Shown here: positions 26,995 through 36,864 of the stretch, one piece after another
Position numbering within the stretch: the first letter of the stretch is position 1
Layout: the number at the start of each line of letters is the position of its first letter
Origin: Streptomyces sp. NBC_00289
GTDB taxonomy: Bacteria; Actinomycetota; Actinomycetes; Streptomycetales; Streptomycetaceae
NCBI RefSeq assembly: GCF_041435115.1
Contig: NZ_CP108046.1
Location: 9,982,001-10,046,000, forward strand
DNA: 64,000 nt
Reading direction: 5' to 3'
The notes under the pieces: model-generated
Seen by the model: only the letters and a program-made list of their open reading frames with translations
What the model was told of the DNA's origin: nothing
The model's database searches: none
Translations under genes and position numbers: made by a program

Positions 26995-27830
26995 GTGTGT
27001 GATCGTTCAGATGGTGTGGTCGTGTTCGATCTGGAGCAGGACGAGGGCTGCGGCGGTGATCTTCGTGATGCGGCTGGGGTCGAGGCTGACTCTGCGCAGG
27101 GCTTTGAAGGTGGTCTGGGAGGTGGCGCGCTCGCAGACGCCGTGGATGCCGCAGATGACCTTGTTGTACGTCTGCTGCGCCTCGGTCAGCTCGCCTGGGC
27201 GGGCTTCTTGTGCGGGTAGCGGAAGCCGCCGCCGACGTTCTCGTAGCCGAGGTCGACCAGGGTCGGCATGTCCAGCTCGGCAGCGATCCGGATGAGGGCC
27301 GTCGATCAGGCCGTGATGGCGGGCGCAGATGTCGTGCTCCCGGCCCGGGCGGACCGGTGAGGCCAGATCGGCCAGCCGTCCAGGGGTGGTGATGACCTGC
27401 ACGTTCCCACCATGGTGTTTGTGTTTTCCGGACCACTACAGGTCTGCGCCGTTGGGGCCGGGGGCGGCCACACGGTCGGTGCGGATGACGGTGCCGTCGA
27501 GGTTCAGGTGCGTCAGCCCGGCCGCCTTCGCGCGCTCCAAAGCGGTCGCGAGGTTCGGTGTTCCGGCCGCCAGGACGGACAGCCCCTCGTGGAGGTAGCG
27601 GTAGGCGGTGGAGGCCGACACCCGGTTGTCGCAGGCGAGTTGGGAGAGGCGGGTGCCGTCGATGAACCAGCGCAGGATGAGCACCGCCTGACGGAAGCAG
27701 CCCAGCGCACGCCTGCCATTGCGGGTTCCGGCCGAGATGCGGTGATCGCGCAGCAGCCGGCCAGGTGCTCAGCGGTGGACCGCTTCACATCGAGCACGGC
27801 AGTGTATGTGACACTGATCGACACGTGAGG
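26995..27830 (-). pseudogene. IS5 family transposase with amber codon and frameshifts
   Basis: The reverse strand encodes SVTYTAVLDVKRSTAEHLAG (from about 27822), LILRWFIDGTRLSQLACDNR, AYRYLHEGLSVLAAGTPNLA and the first aspartate in LTHLNLDGTVIRTDRVAAPG. At 27436-27438 a TAG stands where the family has tryptophan (DL-W-WSGKHKHHGGNVQVIT continues in the same frame). Further frameshifts follow before TTFKALRRVSLDPSRITKIT and the end at about 27007. It is inactive. Confidence 0.85.
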
Positions 27831-27839
27831 CCCCTCGGT

Positions 27840-28310
27840 CGGATCTTTCCTTCGCAAGATCGTTCCTATCAGGGGCCTTACGCCTGCCCGGACTGGGGGA
27901 CCACACGGGCCGAAGCGCCACCATCGCAATCTCAGCGAGCGACGGGCGCTTACCGGGAAAGGCTCATTGAGGTCTTCTGATCTTGCGTCCGTCGAGTACG
28001 GGCTGACCTCTCGTGGTCGAGTGCCCCTGGATCGTCTCGAATCTGTACCGCCTAAAGGCTTTAGTAGGCACTCGAAGACGCGGAACGATGACAGAGTGCT
28101 CGGCTGCCGTTGAGTCACCATCTGAGTATCATTTGCTCAATACGGAAGGAAGCCCTGTTGCGGCAGACTTCATCTGGTGCTGCAGTTATTTCAGCCCGCC
28201 AAAAAAGGCATGCCCCCTCACCTAGGTGGCGTATATCACTAATGTGAAATACAGAGCATTACGTGCGTCGCGTGTCGATAATCCATAAATCGGTATCTCA
28301 GGGAAATTCT
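27840..28310. other. Gene-free stretch with falling GC content
   Basis: No gene I can support. The last 150 bases are AT-richer and probably contain the promoter of the small gene that starts at 28311. Confidence 0.4.
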
Positions 28311-28685
28311 ATGCCAACAAACATCTTCATTGACGTAGCCCGCTCGTTCAAGCAAATAATTTTTCTCAGCGCTGAACCAAAGATGATGTTCGGCAGTCCA
28401 AATGAACAAGATGTCACGAAGGGTGGAGTGCCGAAGTGGGAGGTCCAAGTCGTCGCCACATCTGAACAATTCGGCAGGCTTGAGAATGAGATAATCAGGG
28501 TTAGTATCATCTCGCATAGTCACCCGGGTGATGGAATGGAGGGCCCGCAACCCGTCGAACTCGTCGCCTTGCGTGTACGTGTTAATCCTGTAGAGCGGCG
28601 TACCGATAAGGGCGGAGCCGAGCGCATGGTGGGAGGCACTGTCACCTATCAGGCAGACGGATTGCGAATTGCGGCCATGCCGTGA
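28311..28685 (+). CDS. Small protein of unknown function, integrative-element-like
   Basis: A 124-residue protein starting at ATG 28311 after cagggaaattct. It begins MPTNIFIDVARSFKQIIFLS and continues EPKMMFGSPNEQDVTKGGVP, KWEVQVVATSEQF, ELVALRVRVNPVERR and GGTVTYQADGLRIAAMP. The pattern (short beta-rich protein with P-K-x-D/N-x2-T-x-G-x-P-x-W/Y-x-V after the start, and a final W/Y-x-A-D-G-L/I) recalls small proteins found next to replication and transfer genes in actinomycete integrative and conjugative elements. That is inference from memory of the pattern. No rep or tra gene lies nearby. The 3' end abuts IS110 DNA. Confidence 0.6.
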   Translation: MPTNIFIDVARSFKQIIFLSAEPKMMFGSPNEQDVTKGGVPKWEVQVVATSEQFGRLENEIIRVSIISHSHPGDGMEGPQPVELVALRVRVNPVERRTDKGGAERMVGGTVTYQADGLRIAAMP

Positions 28686-28707
28686 TCAGGTCATTGGCGT
28701 CTTCAGC

Positions 28708-29412
28708 TTGTCAGGTTCTGCGGGATCGACTGGGCGGAAAAACATCATGACGTCGCCCTGATTGACGAGGTCGGGAAGCTGCTCGCCAAGGCCCGCATCA
28801 CAGGTGACGCGGCCGGCTATCGGAAACTGCTGGATCTGCTCGCCGAGCACGGGGACACCGAGCACGATCCGATACCGGTCGCCATCGAGACCTCCCGCGG
28901 TCTGCTCATCGCCATCCTGCGAACCGGCAAACGGAAGGTCTTCGCGATCAACCCGCTCGCCGCCTCCCGCTACCGCAACCGCCACGCTGTCTCCCGCAAG
29001 AAGTCCGACCCTGGCGATGCCCTGGTCCGGGCGAACATCCTGCGCACCGATATGCCCATGCACCGGCTACTGCCAGCCGACAGCGAACTCGCCCAGGCCA
29101 TCGCGTCCTGGCTCGCGCTCAGCAGGACGCCGTCTGGAATCGCCAGCAGATCGCCAACCAGCTCCGATCACTGCTACTGCTGCGCGAGTACTATCCCGCC
29201 GCGCTGAACGCGTTCATCACCGGCCGCAAGGGCGGCCTCGCTCACCCCGAAGCCCGCGCCCTCCTAGCCATGGCGCCGACCCCCACGCTGGCCGCGAAGC
29301 TCACGAAGCCCCAGATCAGAGCAGCCCTCAAACGCGGTGGCCGACAGCGATACCCCGAGGCAGAGACCAAGCGCCTCCAGGATATTTTCCGGGCCGAGTA
29401 CACCCACCAACG
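28708..29412 (+). pseudogene. IS110 family transposase, N-terminal fragment
   Basis: The forward frame reads VRFCGIDWAEKHHDVALIDE with the first catalytic aspartate, PIPVAIETSRGLLIAILRTG with the glutamate, and SRKKSDPGDALVRANILRTD with the aspartate pair of the DEDD motif. After a one-base shift near 29115 it continues QQIANQLRSLLLLREYYPAA and ends at AEYTHQR, about 29412. The C-terminal helix-hairpin-helix half is missing, replaced by inverted ISAzo13 DNA. Confidence 0.85.
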
Positions 29413-29930
29413 GCTTTGCGGCCGCCCGCCCGGGGCCCGGCGTCGCTCGCCGCCGTCGCGTCGGGCGGCGGGGTCCTGTTTCTGCAGCGTCTGCCAGTCG
29501 GCGGTCAGGGTCTCCGTCAGCTCGGTCAGGGCGGTGCAGGTCATACCGGTCAGCGCGGGATGTGACAGAGCTCCGCGGTCGAAGTCCGCCGTCGGCCCGG
29601 GCGTTGGTCCGGTGGGGCCTGCCGGGCAGGCGGGGTGGAGGTGCGCGGTGTAGTTCCATTCGCCGTGAAAGGCATGTCCGGTGACCGGCACTGCGTTCAG
29701 CTCGGCATCGCTGACCTTCACACCGATGGGATAGGCGCCGGTGTCGAGTTCCGCATGGACGGTGAGACCGGTGCGGGTGGTGGTCGCGGCGATGGACTGC
29801 ACGACGACTTCGTGGCTGTTCAGCGGTCTGCCGCGCCAGTTCATGGTGATCGCGGAGAACAGTCGATGCTCCATGTCGGCGTACTCTCGCTTCGGGCCGG
29901 GCCGGTACGTTTGAACGTCCCCAGGTGTTA
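29413..29930 (-). pseudogene. ISAzo13 family transposase C-terminal fragment
   Basis: The reverse frame reads EYADMEHRLFSAITMNWRGR, SIAATTTRTGLTVHAELDTG and TGHAFHGEWNYTAHLHPACP, the C-terminus seen also at 5400-5620. It is squeezed between an IS110 fragment and the IS21 element. Confidence 0.8.
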
Positions 29931-30698
29931 GGCCACTTCGTTCTCCCGCTCGATGGCCTGGAGGCGGTTCTTGAGCCGGTAGCTCGGGCCGTTGATCGCG
30001 ATCACTTCGCAGTGGTGGAGGAGCCGGTCGAGGATCGCGGTGGCGAGGACCTCGTCGCCGAACACCTGTCCCCATTCGCTGAAGGTCTTGTTGGAGGTCA
30101 GGATGATGGAGCCCTTCTCGTAACGCTTGGAGATGACCTGAAAGACCAGGTTCGCCTCGGCCCGTTCGAGGGGCTGGTAGCCCACCTCATCGATCACAAG
30201 GACGCTCGGCCGCAGGTAGGTGCCGAGTTTGTTGACCAGCCGTCCGGCCGACTCGGCAGCCTTCAGATTGCGGACCATGTCGTCGAGACTGGTGAAGTAG
30301 ATCGAGTAGCCGGCCCGGCAGGCCGCGACAGCGAGAGCGACAGCGATATGCGTCTTGCCCACTCCCGGTGGCCCCAGCAGCGCGGCGTTCGCCTTGCCGT
30401 CGACGAAGGAGAGGCTGGCGAGGTCTTTGACCTTGCGCGGGTCGAGCTCGGGCTGGAACGAGAAGTCGTATTCGTCCAGCGTCTTGTGGTGTGGCAGCTT
30501 GGACAGTCGCAGGCCCTGGCGGAAGCGGCGGTCGTCGCGGACGGCGAGCTCTTCGGAAAGGACCAGGTCGAGGAAGTCGAGGTAGCCCATCTTCGCCTCG
30601 TCGGCTCGGCGGGTGTACTCGTTGATGGTCTCCGCCAGGTGGGGCAGGCCGAGCTTGCCGGCCGTGGTGCGGATGCGGTTGCCGGTCAGCTCGCTCAA
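29928..30698 (-). CDS. istB: IS21 family helper ATPase IstB
   Basis: A 256-residue AAA+ ATPase that assembles on target DNA and recruits the IstA transposase. Walker A GPPGVGKT at about residues 108-115, Walker B LVIDEVGYQPL at about 165-175, and the sensor segment GSIILTSNKTFSEWGQVF are present; size is typical for IstB. Its ATG overlaps the IstA stop (30695-30698), implying translational coupling. The frame is intact. Confidence 0.95.
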   Translation of the reverse strand: MSELTGNRIRTTAGKLGLPHLAETINEYTRRADEAKMGYLDFLDLVLSEELAVRDDRRFRQGLRLSKLPHHKTLDEYDFSFQPELDPRKVKDLASLSFVDGKANAALLGPPGVGKTHIAVALAVAACRAGYSIYFTSLDDMVRNLKAAESAGRLVNKLGTYLRPSVLVIDEVGYQPLERAEANLVFQVISKRYEKGSIILTSNKTFSEWGQVFGDEVLATAILDRLLHHCEVIAINGPSYRLKNRLQAIERENEVA

Positions 30699-32134
30699 GA
30701 CGACTCCTTCGTCGGGGAGTTGGTGGTGAAGGGCCGGGTGCCGGTCAGTTCGTCATAGACCGACAGCGGCCGCCGCCCGACCTCGATCTGGGTTGCAGCG
30801 GCCCGGTTCAACAGGGCCTGCAAGGGCCCGATGCGACCCGCCGCGGGGAACTCGCTCTGCGGTGGTGGCGGCTCGTCGCCCGTCGTAGTGCGGCGGTTCT
30901 TGCCGGTTGGCAGGCCGTCCCAGTGCTCATCCTGCTTGACAACCACGCCGCGGCCGACCGCCCGCGGATGGCTGGACAGCAACGTCTCGCCGCTGGCATC
31001 GGGGACGGTCGTGTGCAGCATGACCTGGGATTTCGTCGCTCTGATCTCCACCAGCTGACGCGGGCGGACCTTGCGGGCGGGCACCGAGTAGAGGTTCCCG
31101 CCGAACGCGACCAGACAGTCCTTGCCCACCGGCCGCAGATGCCGCTCGGCCACCAGATAGGGCGAGGACGGCAACGGCTTCAGGGCGGCGTGATCCCGGG
31201 CGGCCCGGTGTCCGATGACCTCGTGGTGGGTGGCGTGGGTGCGGGCGCGTCGCTGCGGCACCCACGCCAAGAACGCGGCATCCAACTCCTCGAGCGAGGA
31301 GAACGCCCGCCCGGCCAGCACGTGATCACGCACGATCAACACCTGGCGTTCGACCCGACCCTTCCCGGTGGGCCGGTAGGCGGCCAGCACGTCGATGTCG
31401 AAGTCGTAGTGGCCGGCGAAGCCGACCGCTTCCGGATGCAGCGGAACCGCCTCACCGGGAGCGACGTGCCGGCGCACGACGGTCTTGGTCCGGTCGTAGA
31501 CGATCGACATCGGCACCCCGCCGAAGTGCGCAAATGCCCGCCGGTGGCAGTCGAAGAAGGTCTGCAGGTCCTGGCTCGTGGTGAAGCAGCAGAACGGATC
31601 GCGCGAGTACGACAGCACCATATGGAACGAGTAGACCTTCGGGATTCCCAGGTGGGCGAGGATCTTGCCTTCATCGCCCCAGTCGACCTGAGCCTGGGCC
31701 CCGGGAACCACCTCGAAGCGGCGGTGCATACCCGCCAACTCCCGCGGCTCGATCCCCAGTTCACCCGCGATCCGCGGCCGGGCCTCCTGCAGATAGAGCT
31801 TGACCCGCTGGTAGTTGATCGTCGAGCCGTACTCCTTCACCAGGCGTTCGTGCACCACAGCACCCTTGATGAGGATCTCTGCCCGCAGCATCGCGTCGAT
31901 CAACGGGGCGACCTCGTCGACCGCCTTCTTCCGGGGCCGGCCGTTCGACGTCCGCCTCGGCGGCACCGACGCCGCCGTGCTCGACAGATACTTGCGGACC
32001 GTCTTGCGGTCCAGCCCAGTCTCCTTGGCCACCTCGGTCAGACTGACCGCCCCTGACTCGACCAGAGCACGGAACCGCCGCAGTTCCAGCCAGCGCTGCG
32101 GGTCCAAAACCACCGCGTCACCACCCTCCGCCAC
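30695..32134 (-). CDS. istA: IS21 family transposase IstA
   Basis: A DDE integrase of up to 479 residues that performs strand transfer with IstB. The N-terminal helix-turn-helix VSLTEVAKETGLDRKTVRKY is followed by the rve core: VVPGAQAQVDWGDEGKILAH with the first aspartate and FGGVPMSIVYDRTKTVVRRH with the second. The glutamate segment is near KGRVERQVLIVRDHVL. A C-terminal Mu-transposase-like domain includes GNLYSVPARKVRPRQLVEIR. The true start may be an internal codon near VVLDPQRWLELRRFRAL; the listed start is the first ATG. Together with istB it forms the only complete IS21 here. I could not fix the terminal repeats. Fragments of near-identical copies are at 1-343 and 8656-8692. Confidence 0.93.
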   Translation of the reverse strand: MAEGGDAVVLDPQRWLELRRFRALVESGAVSLTEVAKETGLDRKTVRKYLSSTAASVPPRRTSNGRPRKKAVDEVAPLIDAMLRAEILIKGAVVHERLVKEYGSTINYQRVKLYLQEARPRIAGELGIEPRELAGMHRRFEVVPGAQAQVDWGDEGKILAHLGIPKVYSFHMVLSYSRDPFCCFTTSQDLQTFFDCHRRAFAHFGGVPMSIVYDRTKTVVRRHVAPGEAVPLHPEAVGFAGHYDFDIDVLAAYRPTGKGRVERQVLIVRDHVLAGRAFSSLEELDAAFLAWVPQRRARTHATHHEVIGHRAARDHAALKPLPSSPYLVAERHLRPVGKDCLVAFGGNLYSVPARKVRPRQLVEIRATKSQVMLHTTVPDASGETLLSSHPRAVGRGVVVKQDEHWDGLPTGKNRRTTTGDEPPPPQSEFPAAGRIGPLQALLNRAAATQIEVGRRPLSVYDELTGTRPFTTNSPTKESS

Positions 32135-32199
32135 CCTTCACCGGACGAGCAGAAGAGTGCCGGGCACCACGATTCACCGCACCATCAAGCGTCCCTTTT

Positions 32200-32888
32200 C
32201 ACTCGTACGCGACCGGGGACGATCGTGTGTACGCCGACACCTGCGCAGGCGTCGCCGTGCAACCAGACGTCCGAACTGGCGAATCGTCCGCTACGCGGAC
32301 GATTTCGTCGTGCTGACCGACGGCGAACGCGACGACGTCGAGGCGCTGCGCGAGGACATCGCCGAGGTGTTGCAACCGCTCGGTCTTCGCCTCTCTGAGG
32401 CCAAGACGCAGGTGGTGCACATGGCGGACGGGTTCGACTTCCTTGGGTTCCGCATCCAGTGGCGCCGCAAGCGGGGAACGGACAAGTGGCACGTCTACAC
32501 CTTCATCGCTGACCGGCCCATCCGGCAGCTGAAGGACAAGATCCGCGCCCTGACGAACAGAACGTCGCAGCAGAACCCCAGGGACGTGCTGATCAGGCTC
32601 AACCAGATCATGCGCGGCTGGGCCAACTACTTCAAGCACGCGGTCTGCAAAGCCACCCTGAGTTCCCTGGCCAGTTTCACCTGGCACCGGGTGATCAGCT
32701 GGTGGATGGCACTGCACCGCTGGAAGTGGAAGGACGTCCGCCGACGCCTCACCGACCACACCGGACGGTGGCAAAGGCCCTCGGCAGACGGGATCGAACT
32801 GTTCGACCTCCAAGCGGTGGCGGTCACTCGCTACCGCTACAGGGGCAACACGATCCCCGACCCCTGGACCCGCCCCAACCACGCCTGA
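32200..32888 (+). pseudogene. Group II intron reverse transcriptase/maturase, 5' truncated
   Basis: The open frame from about 32200 begins inside the reverse transcriptase at PNWRIVRYADDFVVLTDGER, which holds the YADD active site. It continues EAKTQVVHMADGFDFLGFRI, then the maturase (X) domain NQIMRGWANYFKHAVCKATL and VISWWMALHRWKWKDVRRRL to the end at 32888. The first 60-70 percent of the protein and the 5' intron domains are missing, replaced by the IS21 side. Confidence 0.9.
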
Positions 32889-33003
32889 ACGGCAGAGTCC
32901 GTGGAGAGCCCGGTACTCGGAGACGGGTACGCAGGGTTCGGCGAGCGGCACGGAGAAACGGACCGGTGGCAACACCGGCACCGCGCTCCGTGCCGACTCA
33001 ACA
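32889..33003 (+). ncRNA. Group II intron 3' end: domains V and VI
   Basis: Immediately after the maturase stop, agagcccggtactcggagac plus gggtacgcagggttc (32905-32941) folds as a domain V hairpin with the catalytic AGC-type base and GAGA-like loop. It is followed by a domain VI-like stem (ggcacgga ... tccgtgcc, about 32947-32994) ending in gactcaac. This is the expected order, and the intron 3' end should be near 33002. The boundary base is inferred. Confidence 0.75.
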
Positions 33004-33012
33004 GGCACCCCG

Positions 33013-33034
33013 CCCCCGCAGCCGGCGGGGGTTT
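33013..33034 (+). terminator. Hairpin just after the group II intron end
   Basis: cccccgc (33013-33019) pairs with gcggggg (33025-33031), followed by ttt. The T-run is short, so it is a weak terminator candidate. It could also be part of the intron's target. Confidence 0.35.
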
Positions 33035-33039
33035 CCTCC

Positions 33040-33238
33040 GCCATGTCCGTGGTCACCCGGACCGCTCGCCGGTATCCGTCTGGGCCTGGCGGACCCACTT
33101 GCGCAGGCTCCCCGCGCCCACGTCCAGCTTCGGCGCGATCGCCCTGCAGGCCTCCCACACTGACGGATACTCCGCCAGATGCTCCACGACCAGACGAACC
33201 GCCCGCTCACGCACTTCCTTCGGGTACTGCCTCGGCAT
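33040..33238 (-). pseudogene. IS3 family OrfA fragment
   Basis: From ATG 33238 the reverse frame reads MPRQYPKEVRERAVRLVVEH, LAEYPSVWEACRAIAPKLDV and GAGSLRKWVRQAQTDTGE, the helix-turn-helix head of IS3 OrfA. The leucine-zipper tail that normally follows is lost where the group II intron end begins. Confidence 0.8.
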
Positions 33239-33274
33239 AGACGCGATCTTCCCTCGTAAGCAAGTCTCCACCGA

Positions 33275-33400
33275 ACCCGGCCCGGTTCACCCACCACCCT
33301 GGCCGCCCTCTCCCATGAACGGTGGGAGATCGAGACCGCACTGGACGAGCTGAAGACTCACCAGCGCGGGCCGGCCCAGGCCCCGCGCTATCGGCGGGCG
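33275..33400 (+). pseudogene. IS4 family C-terminal scrap
   Basis: The forward frame reads LAALSHERWEIETALDELKT and HQRGPAQA, equivalent to YHQRWEFENTLDELKTHQRG in the intact IS4 transposase at 7195-8628. About 40 residues remain. Confidence 0.75.
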
Positions 33401-33447
33401 ATGATGCCGGCCCCGGCCGTGGAAACCGGGTGTCGGTAATCGCCCAA

Positions 33448-34365
33448 CTAGACGATCAAGTCCTATGTCTGGGGCGGTGTCCGGGCATGCGGACGGAGTG
33501 TCCAAGATCGTTCTGTGACGAATGACATGGACACCCTGCTGACGGCACTTTACGTGAAGATCGACGACGAGACCGGGGACGTGCGGTGGATGGGCCGGCC
33601 GCCGCAGCTGACGGATCCGGAACTGGTGTGCCTGGCCGTTGCGCAAGCGATGCTGGGGTTCACCTCGGAGGCCCGGTGGCTGCGGTTCATCAATGTCCGT
33701 CTCAGGGCGATGTTCCCTTACGTACCGCAGCAGTCCGGGTAGAACAAGCGGCTTCGGGCCGCGTTACCGCTGGTCAAGCGCACCATACGGAATGCGGCCG
33801 GTCCAGACCGACGGTGAAGCGCTCGGACCTGGCCGGCTGGGCCGGATACGGGTACTGCGCCTCGCACTCGAGGTCCTTCTGGGGCCTGCGCCTGTACCTG
33901 GTGTGCACCCCGACCCGGATGCCGATCCTGTGGGCCCTGGCCAAACCGAAACTCGACGAACGGGAAGTCCTCCAGGCCATGCTCGACCTCCGCAGACCTG
34001 GTTGCCGACCGGCCCGGCCTGCTGCTGATCTCCGACAAGGGCTTCGCCTCCAAAGAGTTCGAGAACGACCTCGCCATGCGCGGCATCGAGTTCCTGCGCC
34101 CGTCGTTCAAACGGGAGAAGAGACGCAAGGGCGAGAGCCTGCTGAAATCGGTACGGCAGCTGATCGATTCGGTCAACGACACTCCCAAGGGCCAGCTTGA
34201 CCTGGAACAACACGGCGGACGGACCTTCGAGGGCGTCGCCGTCCGCGTCGCCCAGCGCGTCCTCGCCCTGGCGAGCGCGATCTGGCACAACCACAAGACC
34301 GGCTTCCCGCTCACCCGATCACTCATCGCATACGACCACTGACCACATAGGACTTGATCGTCTAG
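33448..34365 (+). mobile_element. IS982 family element with perfect 21-bp inverted repeats
   Basis: The perfect inverted repeats at 33448-33468 and 34345-34365 begin CTAGACGATCAAGTCCTATG. Length is 918 bp. Both ends start with CTAG. No target duplication is evident. Confidence 0.9.
33515..34342 (+). pseudogene. IS982 family transposase with amber codon and frameshifts
   Basis: It begins MTNDMDTLLTALYVKIDDET, RPPQLTDPELVCLAVAQAML and FPYVPQQSG, then TAG at 33740-33742 where the family has tyrosine (QQPGYNKRLR). The same frame goes on NKRLRAALPLVKRTIR. Frameshifts separate SDLAGWAGYGYCASHSRSFW, GLRLYLVCTPTRMPILWALA and the end KSVRQLIDSVNDTPKGQLDL, SAIWHNHKTGFPLTRSLIAY. It is inactive, but the repeats are perfect. 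Confidence 0.88.
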
Positions 34366-34662
34366 TGCAGGCCGACGAGGACACCGTCCGGGACGTGGCT
34401 CGAAATCGTCCAGATCCCTCTCGACCTGCTGGCCTGGATGCCCATGCTCGCCCTGCCTAGCCAGGCCCGCCTCTGGGAGCCCCGCCGCGTGCGGTTGCGC
34501 CTGTTCTCCGCGGCTGGGCAACCCCCTACGAAGAACCCAGTCCAGACCGGAGCAGTGGAACCCGGCGGCCACCCGAGACGACACAGGTCCTCGGCCTGCC
34601 CGTCAGCTACAGAAGCGAAACGGTCCACCGACTCCGTTGGCGGACCGTCAAGAAAGATGAGG
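34366..34662 (+). pseudogene. IS1380 family C-terminal and 3' end fragment
   Basis: The frame around 34398-34520 reads IVQIPLDLLAWMPMLALPSQ and ARLWEPRRVRLRLFSAAGQ, the IS1380 C-terminus. The untranslated tail gcagtggaacccggc and cgactccgttggcggacc follows, ending aagaaagatgaggct at about 34650-34664, where the next element begins. Confidence 0.8.
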
Positions 34663-34663
34663 C

Positions 34664-35922
34664 TAGTAGACTGTCGCGACTAAGTGTCTTCCTGGTTGGT
34701 GGAGTTGGCCGAGCGAGCGTCACTTGTCGCTTCCGTTCGGCCGGGCAGGGGTGCCGTGTCCTCGCAGAAGAAGTATCCGGTCGCGTTGTGTGCCGAAGAT
34801 CGTCGGGCTTTGGAGCGCGTGACGACGACGGGGGTCCGCAGCGCGTCGATGATCAGGCGGGCGCGGGTGCTGCTCGCGTTGGACACCTCGGCCGGCGCGG
34901 TCGCTCCGCGGGTGGTGATCGCGGACCGGGTCGGGGTCTCGTGCGATACGGTCCGCCTGATCTCGAAGCGGTACGCGGAGACCGGTGGTGATGTGTGGGC
35001 CACGGTCGGCCGGAAGGCACGCGCACTCCCGCCGGTACCCTCCGCAGTGACCGGCGAGGTCGAGGCGCGGTTGATCGCACTGGCCTGCTCGACGCCGCCC
35101 AAGGGACACGCCAGGTGGTCGCTGCGCCTGCTGGAGAAGCACGTCGCGCTGGTCGAGGACATCCCGGACCTGGACCACTCCACGATCGGCCGGGTGTTAA
35201 AAAACGGAATTGCGTCCTCATGTGAAGAAGTGCTGGACCATCCCGCCGGCTGCGAATGCGGCTTTCGCCGCGGCGATGGAGGACGTCCTGGCGGTCTACC
35301 GCCGACCCTTCGATCCGGCGCGCCCGGTGGTGTGCATGGATGAGAAGCCGTACCAGCTGCTCGGTCACGTCCGCGATCCGCTTCCCGCACGGCCGGGCCG
35401 TGACCGGCGCGAGGACAACGAGTACGTCCGCTCGGGGACCTGCTCGATCTTCTGCTGGGTCGAGCCGCTGCGCGGATGGCGGCGCGTGGACGCGCAGTCC
35501 CGCCGGACCAGGGTCGACTGGGCGCACCAGGTCGAGCACCTGCTGACCGTGGACTACCCCGACGCCGCCACGGTCGTGCTGGTCATGGACAACCTCAACA
35601 CCCACACCACAGCCTCGCTCTATGAGGCGTTCGACCCGGCGAGGGCCTTCGCGCTCGCCCAGCGCCTGGAGATCCACCACACACCCAAACACGGTTCCTG
35701 GCTCAACATCGCCGAGATCGAGTTGTCCGCACTCACCCGCCAGTGCCTGGACCGCCGCATCCACGACCTCGCCGTGCTCAACACCGAACTCGCCGCCTGG
35801 CAGCAGTACACCAACAGCAACCAGCGCCAAGTCGACTGGCACTTCACCACCGACGACGCACGCGTGAAACTGCGCCACCTCTACCCAACAACACAGAGAA
35901 ATTAAGGCGCGACAGTCTACTA
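34664..35922 (+). mobile_element. Complete IS630 family element (IS630-A)
   Basis: The perfect 15-bp inverted repeats are tagtagactgtcgcg (34664-34678) and cgcgacagtctacta (35908-35922). Together with a preceding c and a following g, CTAG is present at both junctions, as expected for TA-duplicating IS630 elements. Confidence 0.9.
34684..35905 (+). CDS. IS630 family transposase in two frames, probable programmed frameshift
   Basis: Frame 1 (34684-about 35200) has the helix-turn-helix [20 protein letters not shown] and [11 protein letters not shown]. At gttaaaaaac (35197-35206) a run of six A allows a +1 (or -2) shift into frame 2, which continues [20 protein letters not shown]. Frame 2 holds all three acidic residues: [27 protein letters not shown] and [15 protein letters not shown]. 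It ends at 35905. IS630 relatives are known to use frameshifting at A-runs, so the gene may be active. A simple indel cannot be ruled out. Confidence 0.82.
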
Positions 35923-36864
35923 GTGCCGCATCAGGCAACGTTCGCCCTGCCGTGATGCAGCGCTCGGTTGCTGCGTCGGGCGGCATCGGACGGCCAGAAT
36001 GATGACGTGGCTGAACGGGTGCAGGTCCGGGAGATTGATGACGACGAGGGCAGGCGGCTGCTGCGGATCATCCGCAGGGGCACCGGTTCGGTGGTGACCT
36101 GGCGGCGGGCCCAGATGGTGCTGTTATCCGCTCAGAGCATGCCTGTGGCGAAGATCGCCGAGGTGACGTTCACCAGCCCGGACCGGGTCCGGGATGTGAT
36201 CCACAACTTCAACGCGGACGGCTTCGAGGCGCTCTACCCGAAGTACAAGGGCGGCAGGCCCAGAACCTTCACCCTCCCGGAACGCCGGGAGATCAAGAAG
36301 ATCACCAAGTCCAAGCCGGCCGAGCACGGCCTGCCGTTCTCGACCTGGAGCCTGGCCAAACTGGCCGACTTCCTGGTCGCTGAGGGGGTGGTCGACGACA
36401 TCAGCCACGAGGGCCTTCGGGTCCTGCTCCGAGAGGAGGGCGTCTCGTTTCAACGCGTGAAGACCTGGAAGGCCTCCCGCGACCCGGACTACGAGGCCAA
36501 GAAGGCCCGCGTCGAGCATCTATACGCGATCGCCGACGGCGAGGTCATACCCGAGGACGGCGAGCCCGAAGTCGTCTTCTGCATGGACGAGTTCGGACCG
36601 CTCAACCTGCAGCCCCACCCCGGCCGGCAGTGGGCCGAACGCGGCGGCCGGCACAAGGACCCCGACCGCGGGCCCCGCCCTCGGCGCCGGGCGACCTACA
36701 CCCGCCCGCACGGGGTCCGCCACCTGTTCGCCGCCTACGACCTGGCCAAGGACCAGCTCTACGGGCACGTCAAGAAGACCAAGAACAGGTCGAAGTTCCT
36801 GGAGTTCTGCCGCTATCTGCGCTCGCTGCATCCCACGGACGTGCGCATTGCGATCGTCTGTGAC

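Noticed and set aside
30695..32134. IS21 terminal repeats
   Set aside because: I could not find a convincing matching pair around 29920 and 32160, so no mobile_element boundaries are claimed for istAB.
33013..33031. Terminator as a group IIC intron target
   Set aside because: Group IIC introns insert 3' of terminator stems, whereas this hairpin lies 3' of the intron end, so the context does not fit well.
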